A stretch of DNA of 64,000 nucleotides from JADJXM01 sp937967285. GTDB lineage: Bacteria; Acidobacteriota; Blastocatellia; RBC074. The stretch's first letter is position 1, and each line of letters starts with the position of its first letter. The notes under the pieces are model-generated. The model worked only from the letters and a program-made list of their open reading frames with translations. It made no database searches and was not told the DNA's origin. Location: NCBI GenBank assembly GCA_050249535.1, contig JBFWQI010000008.1, positions 62,001-126,000 on the forward strand. The letters run 5' to 3'. Position numbers and translations under genes: made by a program. Of the stretch, positions 27,895-55,127 are shown piece after piece.

Positions 27895-28050
27895 TCAATG
27901 ACGATGTACGAAGACGCTGAAGAGCCCGCCCGCGCCCGCAACCAGCGCGCCGACTGCGACGGCGCCCCACGAGTGAAATGCTATCCCGCACAACAGGACC
28001 GCGATCCCGCCGAGCATGCAGTAATGATAAACCCGCTTCTCGCTCATCAT
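27895..28050 (-). CDS. small two-helix membrane protein (51 aa)
   Basis: An ATG-started frame of 51 codons encoding MMSEKRVYHYC followed by two hydrophobic stretches (MLGGIAVLLCGIAFHSW and AVAVGALVAGAGGLFSVFV). A charged N-terminus plus two helices joined by a short turn looks like a real small membrane protein. Its stop lies 23 bp before the TTG of the histidine phosphatase, so the two may form an operon. No clear ribosome site is seen. I do not recognise a family. Confidence 0.5.
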   Translation of the reverse strand: MMSEKRVYHYCMLGGIAVLLCGIAFHSWGAVAVGALVAGAGGLFSVFVHRH

Positions 28051-28076
28051 GTAAAAAGGGGTGGTTGCCCACCCCT
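28051..28076 (-). terminator. intrinsic terminator after histone-like gene
   Basis: An 8-bp stem, AGGGGTGG/CCACCCCT with a 4-nt loop, runs into TTTTTAC on the minus strand. It lies between the histone-like gene and the small membrane ORF. Confidence 0.75.
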
Positions 28077-28127
28077 GCCTTAAAAAAACTCGACAATCAA
28101 TTGTGATTGAATGAGGTCGCCAGAAGG

Positions 28128-28274
28128 TTATTTCTTCTTGGCAGCGGCCTTCTTCGCCGGAGCGGCCTTCTTCACGGCCTTCTTCGCCGGAGCAGCTTTC
28201 TTCGCGGCCTTCTTCGCCGGAGCGGCCTTCTTGGCGGCCTTCTTCGCCGGAGCGGCTTTCTTTGTGGCTGGCAT
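28128..28274 (-). CDS. histone H1-like Lys/Ala/Pro-rich DNA-binding protein
   Basis: A 48-residue protein made almost entirely of Lys, Ala and Pro: MPATKKAAPAKKA followed by repeats of the type KKAAPAKKA. This is the composition of bacterial H1-like proteins (Hc1/Hc2-like tails) that condense DNA non-specifically. ATG 28274 follows AAGGAGAG by five bases; an in-frame upstream GTG (28310) lacks a site. It has its own promoter, leader hairpin and terminator. With DNA-level repeats this regular, length variation between strains is likely. Confidence 0.85.
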   Translation of the reverse strand: MPATKKAAPAKKAAKKAAPAKKAAKKAAPAKKAVKKAAPAKKAAAKKK

Positions 28275-28304
28275 AGTGTCTCTCCTTTCTCTCTTAGATA
28301 GCCT

Positions 28305-28396
<92 letters not shown>

Positions 28397-28575
28397 GAAA
28401 AAAAGTTTTTCATGCATGCGCATGACGTTGAAACTGATTCGAAATCGCGATCGATGCGGAGCGGCGATTGTGAAGCGCGCTTTATTCATAGCATAATCTG
28501 CATTCATGCCCGTCAATACAGGCTGAAATCATCGCTCAATAAAATTTCGAAAAACCGGTGAATGAAGGAGAAAGT

Positions 28576-37781
<9,206 letters not shown>

Positions 37782-38428
37782 AAAGGCGTACTCCTCCCAG
37801 AAGCTCGCGAAGCTGGGGTCCTGAAATAAATTTCAAAGTAACTGCGGTTGTCAGAAGTTCGTTTTTTTCAGGGAAATCCGGACGTCATCTCCCTGCCGGG
37901 CAACTCATCTTTTATATTCGACCGGCTGTAAGGCGCCGATCTCCGGCCTGATAAAGGGCATCGGTTCGCAAAAAATAACAGCTGGGCCAATGATAACCCG
38001 AAATGCGCCGGCATGCCATTGCTATTTTCTCGGAACGGGGATTGGGGACCGGCGATTGTCAGTCCACCGATCAGGCGACCATTGAGGCGACCATGCCGGG
38101 CGCCGGAGGGGGATCTCTGGAGCGAGTTCGATCTCTGCCGTCAAACTCACGCAAGTCGGCATTTTACCCCTTTCGAGCTCAATCTTCACCATAATTAATG
38201 TGAAATTCGATTAAGTGCTCTTGAAACAAAACATCTTAGGATTTTTTGACGCCAGGAAATCTCGACGCCAAGAAGCCAAGAGGGCCAAGAGGAGGAGATT
38301 GATGGAAGGATTCAATTGAGAATTCCATCCTTAATTCATCTTGGCTAACTTGGCTTCTTGGCGTCGAGATCTCTTGGCCCTCTTGGTTTCTTGGCGTCTA
38401 GATCCCAAAGAACTTAGTTTCCAGAGTA
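37782..38428. other. 647-bp intergenic region with repeat, no gene seen
   Basis: Upstream of the giant protein gene the leader has GGGAGGAG before the ATG. The middle (37870-38245) shows no convincing coding frame or hairpin. The right part holds the inverted repeat annotated at 38248-38401. Confidence 0.6.
38248..38401. repeat. inverted repeat of GCCAAGA units
   Basis: Arms 38259-38280 and 38349-38370 are perfect 22-bp complements with a 68-nt spacer, and complementarity extends further with gaps. Each arm is made of GCCAAGA sub-repeats spaced by one or two bases, together with CGACGCCAAGA. The plan is like the heptamer elements but the unit differs. Confidence 0.88.
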
Positions 38429-40198
<1,770 letters not shown>

Positions 40199-40250
40199 GA
40201 ATGTGCCTCTGGTGTGTCTATCCCACAGCAACAGGTAATGTGATTTTGTT

Positions 40251-40322
40251 TACCAGTCGCTACCGCTACCGGTGCCGTACCGGCGCCTGATGTTGTGTAC
40301 CCGTCGCTACCGGTGCCGTACC
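40251..40322. repeat. dispersed intergenic repeat, copies B and C
   Basis: Two identical 17-bp direct repeats, GCTACCGGTGCCGTACC, at 40265-40281 and 40306-40322 (41-bp period). The same 17-mer, reverse-complemented with one change, is at 10761-10777. Confidence 0.75.
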
Positions 40323-40328
40323 TAAGCC

Positions 40329-41039
40329 TTACCGGTGCTTGAGAAGTTCCGAAACGGTTTTGAATTCGTAGCCTTTGCCCTTCAGACCGTCGATGATTCC
40401 GTCGACCGAATCCATGGACGTTCTGCGGCTTTTATACATGACGTGGAGCAGGATGATCGATCCCGGACGGGCGCCATCGACGACGTGACTGACGATGCCT
40501 TCCGGGGTTGCGGCGACATCCGGCCAGGAATCCGGTTCGAGATCCCAGGTGATCATCTTTCTGTCGTTCCGGCTCAGGTAGAGGGGAAGCAGGAAGAGCT
40601 TCTTGCAGAACGGCGCCCGGAAGTGAATCTCGCCCGAGTAGCCGGTCTGTCGAATCAGCGCATCGGTCTGCTCGACCTCGTTGCGGATGAAGGACCATGA
40701 CTTGAGCATCATCCGGTCGTGATGGAACGAGTGATTGCCTATCTCGTGGCCGGCTTCGGCGATGCGGCGGCCGAGGGCCGGCTGAGCTGCAAGCTCGGCG
40801 CCGGTCAGAAAGAATGTCGCTTTGATGCCGTGTTTCCCGAGCTTCGTGAGGACCTCTTCGGTCGCACCGGGAACCGGGCCGTCGTCGAAGGTCAAAGCGA
40901 CGACCGGCTTCGAGGTCTCGACTCGCGGAACGATCTCGCCGAAGAACTGGAAGGTCCGGGACTTTCCGATCTCCCATAATCCCCACAGGCAGAGGCCGAC
41001 CGCGACCAGGATGATGCCGATCCGAATCAGTAACCGCAC
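40329..41039 (-). CDS. membrane-anchored polysaccharide deacetylase (NodB domain)
   Basis: About 236 residues. One N-terminal membrane anchor (LLIRIGIILVAVGLCLWGLW) is followed by a NodB carbohydrate esterase-4 domain: TFDDGPVPG (catalytic Asp and metal Asp), GNHSFHHDRM (metal His pair), FRAPFCKK and LLHVMY. It should de-N-acetylate a cell-wall or surface glycan. GTG 41039 is chosen with GAGGG ten bases upstream; it lies four bases after the stop of the previous deacetylase gene, so the pair is coupled. Confidence 0.86.
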   Translation of the reverse strand: MRLLIRIGIILVAVGLCLWGLWEIGKSRTFQFFGEIVPRVETSKPVVALTFDDGPVPGATEEVLTKLGKHGIKATFFLTGAELAAQPALGRRIAEAGHEIGNHSFHHDRMMLKSWSFIRNEVEQTDALIRQTGYSGEIHFRAPFCKKLFLLPLYLSRNDRKMITWDLEPDSWPDVAATPEGIVSHVVDGARPGSIILLHVMYKSRRTSMDSVDGIIDGLKGKGYEFKTVSELLKHR

Positions 41040-41043
41040 GAAC

Positions 41044-41832
<789 letters not shown>

Positions 41833-41848
41833 AATTGTCAGGAGTACC

Positions 41849-41882
41849 GCACGGAGTTCCGCCTTGTATGGAGTACTCCGTG

Positions 41883-41883
<1 letters not shown>
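41849..41883. repeat. short inverted repeat between DUF1080 and deacetylase genes
   Basis: GCACGGAGT (41849-41857) pairs with ACTCCGTGC (41875-41883), and related GGAGTAC pieces lie inside. It fills most of the 50-bp gap and could act as a processing hairpin. Confidence 0.55.
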
Positions 41884-42713
<830 letters not shown>

Positions 42714-42881
42714 GATGAGCCTCCTCGATCAGGGGATTTCGGGCGGGAAAGATTTCCGCCCCGCGATTATCATGACCTGTAATACAATGTAATTGGAAGA
42801 AAAACTCCAGATGTCGATGTAAACAATAGCCTTGAACGGTGAACAAATCCAGTCGTTCTCGACAGGGCGGCGAGGTGATGC

Positions 42882-44994
42882 TTGCAACTGACCGCTGAAC
42901 AGGAGTCGATCGTCGAGGAACCGCCGAAGGGCAGGATCTATCTTGGAGGGATGGCCGGAGCGGGCAAGACGACGACGGGCGTGCGCAGGCTGAGACGGCT
43001 GATCGAGGCCGGGGTGCCCGCGCACACGATCATGGTGATCGTCCCGCAGAAGCGTCTGGCGATGCCGTATGCCGAAGAGATCAGGAATCCGCGGCGACGC
43101 GCCGGCGCCGAGGCGACCATCGCCACGCTGGGCAGTCTTTCGAGATACGTCGTCGGGCTCTTCTGGCCGCTCATTGTGGGGGAGCTCAGCCGCCGCGATC
43201 CTTATCGCCGGCTGACCTTCCTGTCGCTCGAAATGGTTCAGTATCTGATGTTCCGCCAGCTCGACCCGGTGATCGAGCGAAACGATTACTTCAACAGCGT
43301 CAGGATCGACAGGGCACGGCTCTTCAGCCAGATCGCCGACAATCTGAACAAATCGGCGATCGTCGGTTTTCCGCACACGGCGATCGCGACGCGGCTCAAA
43401 TCGGCGCTGCCCGGCAGCCAGGAGAGCCTGCACATCTTCGACGACGCGCAGACCTGTGCCGGGATCTTTCGGGACTACTGCGTTGAGAACAATCTGCTCG
43501 ATTTTTCGTGGCAGATCGAGATCTTCAGGAAGCTCTGGGCACACGGGGTCCCGCGGGCCTGGCTCGGCAACCGCTACCGGCATCTGATCGCGGACAACAT
43601 CGAGGAGGACACGCCGGTCACGCATCGGGTGATCGCCGATCTGCTGCCGTCGATGGAATCGGCTCTGCTGATCTGCGACGACGAGGCCGGATACAGGCGT
43701 TTTCTGGGAGCCGACGAGGAGAGCGCGCGTGAACTTGAAAAGCTCTGCGACCGGAGCGTCCGGATGGAGCGGTCGCTGGTCATGTCCGATCAGGCGGGCG
43801 CGCTCCTGGAGGAGCTGAAAGAGACGATGACCGGCGAGGACGGAACCGGAGATCCGCACCAGACGGGGCGGGCGCGGCGTGCGATCGAGTTCACCTCGCC
43901 GGATCAGAACCGCTTTCACACGCAGATGCTCGACTGGGTTGCGGGAAGGGTCGAATCCCTCATCCGCGAGGAGGGCGTCAGTCCGGCCCGGATCGTCATT
44001 CTCGCGCCGCTGCTCCACGATTCGCTGAGATTTTCCCTGGTCACGCGGCTCGCGGGCAGAAAGATCGAGACATATTCGCTGCGGCCCTCGCGTCCGCTGC
44101 ACGACGAACCCGCAACGCGGGCGCTGGTGACGATCGCCAAGCTCGCGCATCCGCAATGGGAGATCGGGCCGCGCCATCAGGTGACGGGCTTCGACATCAT
44201 TCAGATGCTGACGCGCGCGATCGCCGGGATCGACCTGGCCCGCGCGACCCTGATCTCCGACGTGCTCTTCCGAAAGAACGCGCTCCATTCATTCGCCGCG
44301 ATCACCAACGCTGAGATGCGCGCAAGGATCACTGAGGTCTTCGGCGGTCTTTATGAACGGATCTTCGCCTGGATCGAGAGCTACAAGGCATCGCCCCCGG
44401 AGACGATCGACGTCTTCCTGAGCAGGCTCTTCGGCGAGCTGCTTTCGCAGAAAGGATACGGCTATCATCGCGACTACGATGCGGCGCGCGTGGTCTCGAA
44501 CCTGATCGACTCCTCGCGGAGCTTCAGGCAGGCGGCCGGGCAGATCGGCGATGAGATCGACATCGGCCACGAATACATGCGGATGGTCGACGAGGGCATT
44601 CTGGCCGATCAGTATGAGCCGAAACAGTGGCGCAAGCGGCCCGACGCGGTGCTGATCGCCCCGGCATACACATTTCTGCTCAGCAACCAGGCGGTCGACT
44701 ATCAGTTCTGGCTGAACATCGATTCACCGGCGTGGAGCCGCAGGCTCTACCAGCCGCTGACGCAGCCCTACGTGCTCAGCCGGCAGTGGGTCGACGGAGA
44801 GATCTGGACCGACCATGACGAAAGTCGAGCCTCGCGGGAGATGCTTCAGCGTGTCGTGACGGGGCTGGTCAGGCGATGCCGGAAGAAGGTCTTCGTCGGA
44901 TACAGTCGTTTCGACGAGCGAGGCAACGAGCAGGCGGGGGATCTGCGCGTGATCTTCGATCACCTGCTTCGCCGCCCGGTCGAGGAGGATCAGC

Positions 44995-45008
<14 letters not shown>
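42882..45008 (+). CDS. UvrD-like helicase subunit with degenerate motif II (AddB-like?)
   Basis: A 708-residue protein. Walker A GGMAGAGKTTTG is at about residues 22-33 and is intact. The motif II region reads YRHLIADNIEED, with Asn where SF1 helicases have the catalytic Glu, and the later motifs are weak (FVGYSRFDERG). This suggests a helicase-fold partner with low or no ATPase activity, as AddB or AdnA-like subunits can be. TTG 42882 with GAGG six bases before is taken as the start; an in-frame stop closes the frame two codons upstream. Its 3' end overlaps the next helicase gene by 14 bases. Confidence 0.78.
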
Positions 45009-47208
<2,200 letters not shown>

Positions 47209-47241
47209 TTTAATCCGCATCAAACGCTGTTGGTACTGACA

Positions 47242-47622
47242 ATGAGAAAGTTAGCCGGGAATCTGCTCTGGATCGATTGCACGGGCGGCCTGCTTGCGGG
47301 GCTCATCATGCTCGCGATCCATCCTGTCATTGCCAGCTGGCACAACCTGCTGCCCGCGGTAATCGCTGGAATTGGCCTGGTGAATCTGATCTACGGCAGT
47401 TTTTCCCTGCTGATTGCAACCCGCAAGAAACGCCTGATGATAATGGTTAAGACGCTCGCAATCGCAAACACAGTCTGGACGGCGATTTGCGGCGTTCTGT
47501 TGATCTGCTTCCGGGATGAAATCTCGACTTCAGGTATTCTTCACCTGACGGCCGAGGGGATTTATGTCGGGGCGCTCGGATTGGCGGAATGGAAATACCG
47601 CGATTTGCTGGCCAATGGCTAA
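47242..47622 (+). CDS. four-helix integral membrane protein
   Basis: About 126 residues with four predicted membrane helices (LLAGLIMLAIHPVIASW, LLPAVIAGIGLVNLIYG, TLAIANTVWTAICGVLLIC, TAEGIYVGALGLAEW) and a basic loop RKKRLM. No family is recognised. It sits between the helicase and nuclease genes of the repair operon with gaps of only 33 and 56 bp, which is unusual company for a membrane protein. Its codon use is a little more AT-rich than its neighbours, so it could be a later insertion. Start ATG 47242 has no clear ribosome site. Confidence 0.65.
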   Translation: MRKLAGNLLWIDCTGGLLAGLIMLAIHPVIASWHNLLPAVIAGIGLVNLIYGSFSLLIATRKKRLMIMVKTLAIANTVWTAICGVLLICFRDEISTSGILHLTAEGIYVGALGLAEWKYRDLLANG

Positions 47623-47660
47623 ATGCATTATCCGGAAACCGGACGTTGACAATCTGAACA

Positions 47661-48478
47661 TTGAAGCTGAAGACGATGCAATTACCTGATGATTTCATAT
47701 TCAGCCAGAGCTCGCTGCAGGACTATGTTGAATGTCCGCGGCGGTTCGAGCTCAAATATCTGAAGGAGGTGGAATGGCCCGCGCTGGAGGTATCGCCGGC
47801 GATCGAGCACGAAGCGGCGATGCTCAAGGGGCAGGATTTTCATCATCTGCTGCACCAGCATGCTCTGGGCGTACCGGCTGAGGCGATCGAGGCGACGATC
47901 GCGGATGCGACGCTGCGCGGATGGTGGGAGAACTACCTGCGCTCAGTGAATCTGCCGGCCGAACGTCATCCGGAAATGATGCTGACCGCCCCCGTCGGAG
48001 ACCGCCTGGTGATGGCGAAATACGACGCGGTGGCGAAGATGCCCGACGGATCATTTCTGATCATCGACTGGAAGACAGGCAGAATGCCTGCAAAGGCGAA
48101 GCTGGCCGGGAGGATGCAAACGATCGTCTATCCCTGGGTGCTGGCGCGGGCCGGCGACTGGCTCAACGACGGAGAGCCGATACCGGCCGAGCGGATCAGA
48201 ATGAGCTACTGGTACGCGGAGACGGGAACGACGATCGATTTTTCGCTGACCGAGGCGCAACTCGCGAGCGACGGCAGTCGGATCGAGGCGATGATCCGCG
48301 AGATCAAGGAGAGATACGAGTTTCCGATGACCGTCGAGGAGCGCCGGTGCCGCTTCTGCCGCTATCGTTCGCTCTGCGAGCGAGGCATCGAGGCGGGCGA
48401 CCTGAGCGAGATCGACGAAGACTCGGACGTCGAGGACCCGATCGTCGACCTCGATCGGATCGAGGAGATCTCATTCTG

Positions 48479-48479
<1 letters not shown>
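47661..48479 (+). CDS. stand-alone PD-(D/E)XK nuclease with Fe-S cluster cysteines
   Basis: A 272-residue RecB/AddB/Cas4-type nuclease. The catalytic core is FLIIDWKTGR (Asp ... Asp-Trp-Lys), with the upstream metal residues in the VMAKYDAVAKM region. One Cys near the N-terminus (YVECPRRFELKYL) and three near the C-terminus (CRFCRYRSLC) match the four-cysteine 4Fe-4S staple of AddB and Cas4 nucleases. Here it is a separate protein rather than the tail of a helicase. The ATG at 47676 (MQLPDD) is an alternative start. Its stop overlaps the recJ start (TGATG). Confidence 0.86.
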
Positions 48480-50761
<2,282 letters not shown>

Positions 50762-50769
50762 CAGTTCCG

Positions 50770-52838
<2,069 letters not shown>

Positions 52839-52956
52839 TTTGCCTCCAAATGTGTGGGATTGGTTTGAGGGGTGGCTCAGCGGTTTCGATCCGCAGCAGG
52901 TGGGATGACTTCGATATTCTGCTCCATCATCCGCGATTGAGCAAGAAAAAAATTTC

Positions 52957-53040
52957 TGGAGTGCGACGGCCCGGCGTCGCTTTAGCAGCCCGGCGACCGG
53001 GACTCGGACTTCAAAAGCGACGCCCGGCCGTCGCACACCA
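52957..53040. repeat. REP-like inverted pair
   Basis: The left arm 52957-52983 (TGGAGTGCGACGGC...) and right arm 53013-53040 are close complements, with a GC-rich centre. The ends (GGAGTGCG, GCGTCGCTTT) match the elements at 13774 and 50729. Confidence 0.75.
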
Positions 53041-53090
53041 AAAATATGGAGATGAATGATAATCTCTCGCGGATGGAATAGACGAATACA

Positions 53091-53399
53091 CTGGAAAAGC
53101 GATATCATCCGGCCGGAACGATCAGCGATCTGAAGCCGGGCGCCGGCAGAAGCATCGAGATCGGGAACGACGTCATCGCCGTCTTCAATTTCGGGGGTGA
53201 GATATTCGCGCTCAACGATCTCTGCCCGCACCGCGGAGCGCCGCTCTGCGAGGGATTTCTCGATGCCGGAAAGGTCTTCTGCCCGTGGCACTGCTTCGAT
53301 TTCAATCTCAGGACCGGGGAATGCACCATGGTCCCGTCGATGAGCGTCGCCACCTATCCCGTCAAAATCGAGGGAGATACGATCTACATCCTTTATTAA
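53091..53399 (+). CDS. Rieske [2Fe-2S] ferredoxin-type protein, non-standard start
   Basis: A 102-residue frame with a full Rieske motif: CPHRGAPLCEGF (C-x-H) and, after 17 residues, FCPWHCFDF (C-x-x-H), then LRTGECTMVPSMSVATYPVKIEGD. It resembles NirD and small dioxygenase ferredoxins that carry electrons in the cytoplasm. No ATG, GTG or TTG exists between the upstream stop (53079) and the Rieske core. CTG at 53091 gives LEKRYHPAGTISDLKPG, exactly where family members start with Met, so CTG initiation is proposed. The ribosome site is weak. Confidence 0.75.
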   Translation: MEKRYHPAGTISDLKPGAGRSIEIGNDVIAVFNFGGEIFALNDLCPHRGAPLCEGFLDAGKVFCPWHCFDFNLRTGECTMVPSMSVATYPVKIEGDTIYILY

Positions 53400-53420
53400 T
53401 CACTTCAACCGGACAAAAAG

Positions 53421-53819
53421 ATGGCACGTGAGAGAAAAATCTATGACCGGATCCTCTTCGGCGTCGCTTCGGGATGGAATCTCGGGGCGGCTCTGCTTCT
53501 GCTGATCAATCCGGATTTCCTGCTCGGCAGACTCGGAATACAGGATTCAGCCGCGCGCCTGCTGGCGCAGTCCTTCGCTTCGAGCGTCGGAACCTGGGGC
53601 ATCGGATACGGACTGATCGCGATCGCGCCGCGCAGGTTCAGCGATTACGCCTGGCTCGGTGTGATCTCGAAGACCGCGTTCTTCCTCATCTATCTTGTCG
53701 CATTCCTCAACAAAAAGATCGGCGGGCCCGCGATGTGGCCCGCCGTGGCTGATCTGGTCTTCGCCTTCCTGTTCTTCGAATTTCTGATGAGATCCAGGGC
53801 GAAGTCCTGGTCTCACTGA
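53421..53819 (+). CDS. four-helix membrane protein, hypothetical
   Basis: A 132-residue protein with about four membrane helices (SGWNLGAALLLLINPDFLL, SVGTWGIGYGLIAIAP, AWLGVISKTAFFLIYLVAFL, VADLVFAFLFFEFL). It lies 21 bp after the Rieske gene, so a membrane electron-transfer pair is possible but untested. The end overlaps the end of nadA by seven bases on the other strand. Family is not recognised. Confidence 0.7.
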   Translation: MARERKIYDRILFGVASGWNLGAALLLLINPDFLLGRLGIQDSAARLLAQSFASSVGTWGIGYGLIAIAPRRFSDYAWLGVISKTAFFLIYLVAFLNKKIGGPAMWPAVADLVFAFLFFEFLMRSRAKSWSH

Positions 53820-54922
53820 ATCTCGAGCATCCTGTCGAGCGAGACGCGCGCCCAGTGGGCCGTCTCCTCATCGACTGAGATCCGGTTGACGACATTGCCG
53901 TCGACCAGATTTTCGAGCGCCCAGCAGAGGTTCTCCGGCGCGATCCGGAACATCGTCGCGCACATGCAGAGATCCGGCGCGAGCAGCGTCACCAGTTTGT
54001 CCGGATGCCGGTTGGCCAGCCGGTTGACCAGGTTGAGCTCCGTCCCGACGGCCCATTTGCTGCCCGCCGGCGCCTCGTCGATCGTCTTGATGATGTATTC
54101 GGTCGATCCGTTGAGATCCGATTTCGCGACGACCTCGTACCTGCACTCCGGATGCACCAGAACCTTGATCCCCGGATACTCCGCCCGCCGGTCGTCGACG
54201 TGCCGCTCCTGAAACCTCCCATGCACCGAACAGAAGCCCTTCCAGAGGATGATCCTCGCCTCCTTCAACTGCTCCGGCGTGTTGCCTCCCAGCTCGAGTC
54301 GCGGATCCCAGACGACCATTTTGTCCAGCGGAATCCCGTACTTGATGCCCGTGTTCCGCCCCAGATGCTCGTCGGGAAAGAAGAAGAGCTTCTCCTTCCG
54401 CCCAAAGGCCCACTCGAAGAGCGGCAGCGCGTTCGATGACGTGCAGACGATCCCTTCATTCCGCCCGCAGAACGCCTTGATGTCCGCCGCCGAATTCATG
54501 TAGGTCACCGGCAGGATCGAATCGATTCCCAGCTCATGCAACTGCTCCCACGCCGTCTCGACCTGCTCCAGCCTCGCCATGTCCGCCATCGAACACCCCG
54601 CCGCCAGGTCCGGCAATATCACCTGCTGATGCGTCGCGCTCAAGACATCAGCGCTCTCAGCCATGAAATGCACCCCGCAGAAGACGATGTAGTCCGCATC
54701 CGGCCGCCGCGACGCCATCTGCGCCAGCTTGAACGAATCCCCCGTGAAATCCGCATGACAGATCACATCGTCACGCTGATAGTGATGACCAAGGATGACG
54801 ACCCTCGACCCCAGCTTGCGCTTCGCCTCCCGGATCCGCTCCGCCACCTCAGCCTCGCCCAGGCTCAGATACTCATCGATCGCTCTAACCTCACTCACTG
54901 CTCCCGCCGCCGTTCCGCTCAT
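53813..54922 (-). CDS. nadA: quinolinate synthase
   Basis: A 369-residue NadA that condenses iminoaspartate with dihydroxyacetone phosphate to quinolinate. Signatures: ILGHHYQRDDV, the three cluster cysteines in LPDLAAGCSMADM, FCSVHGRF and APDLCMCATM, and VHPECRYEV. It binds a 4Fe-4S cluster. nadB and nadC are not in the window. Two tandem palindromes 40-90 bp upstream suggest dedicated NAD-responsive repression. A seven-base 3' overlap exists with the convergent membrane-protein gene. Confidence 0.97.
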   Translation of the reverse strand: MSGTAAGAVSEVRAIDEYLSLGEAEVAERIREAKRKLGSRVVILGHHYQRDDVICHADFTGDSFKLAQMASRRPDADYIVFCGVHFMAESADVLSATHQQVILPDLAAGCSMADMARLEQVETAWEQLHELGIDSILPVTYMNSAADIKAFCGRNEGIVCTSSNALPLFEWAFGRKEKLFFFPDEHLGRNTGIKYGIPLDKMVVWDPRLELGGNTPEQLKEARIILWKGFCSVHGRFQERHVDDRRAEYPGIKVLVHPECRYEVVAKSDLNGSTEYIIKTIDEAPAGSKWAVGTELNLVNRLANRHPDKLVTLLAPDLCMCATMFRIAPENLCWALENLVDGNVVNRISVDEETAHWARVSLDRMLEIQ

Positions 54923-54957
54923 TCGATCCCCCCTTTCTTCTTCCTCGCTTTACCCGT

Positions 54958-55009
54958 CACTTAGTGTACTTCGTACACGATGCCGACAGTGTACAAAATA
55001 CACTAAGTG
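54958..55009 (-). promoter_or_regulatory. double palindromic operator upstream of nadA
   Basis: Two sites of equal geometry, AGTGTA-N5-TACAC(G/T): 54963-54979 and 54988-55004, 25 bp apart centre to centre. The outer bases form a longer 11-bp inverted repeat (54958-54968 with 54999-55009). The pattern resembles TTAGTGT...ACACTAA operators of NrtR-type NAD regulators, but the regulator is not in the window. Confidence 0.65.
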
Positions 55010-55023
55010 AATGCAAGGAGGGA

Positions 55024-55122
55024 GGAAGTTTCCAGTCTTCAGGATTGCACCAGAATTATTGGTTCAAGCACGATTAAGAACATTCTGAAACATTCAAAAA
55101 AAACCGGCAACTGGAAATTTCC
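55024..55122. repeat. minimal inverted pair of the AACTGGA element
   Basis: GGAAGTTTCCAGT (55024-55036) pairs with ACTGGAAATTTCC (55110-55122) at 12 of 13 positions, with a 73-nt spacer. It is the unexpanded form of the array at 6822-7012, and it abuts the end of the ATPase gene. Confidence 0.6.
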
Positions 55123-55127
55123 TCTCA

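Noticed and set aside
27872..28096. N-terminal extension of the histidine phosphatase
   Set aside because: The extension is Arg-rich and overlaps a better frame for a small membrane protein and a terminator; the family starts just before the RHG motif.
38003..38194. 63-codon open frame in the 647-bp gap
   Set aside because: No ribosome site, no protein-like pattern and it stops in low-complexity DNA.
52839..53291. upstream extension of the BON protein frame
   Set aside because: The extension runs antisense to the Rieske gene and through the REP element; a signal peptide with GGAGG marks the start at 52838.
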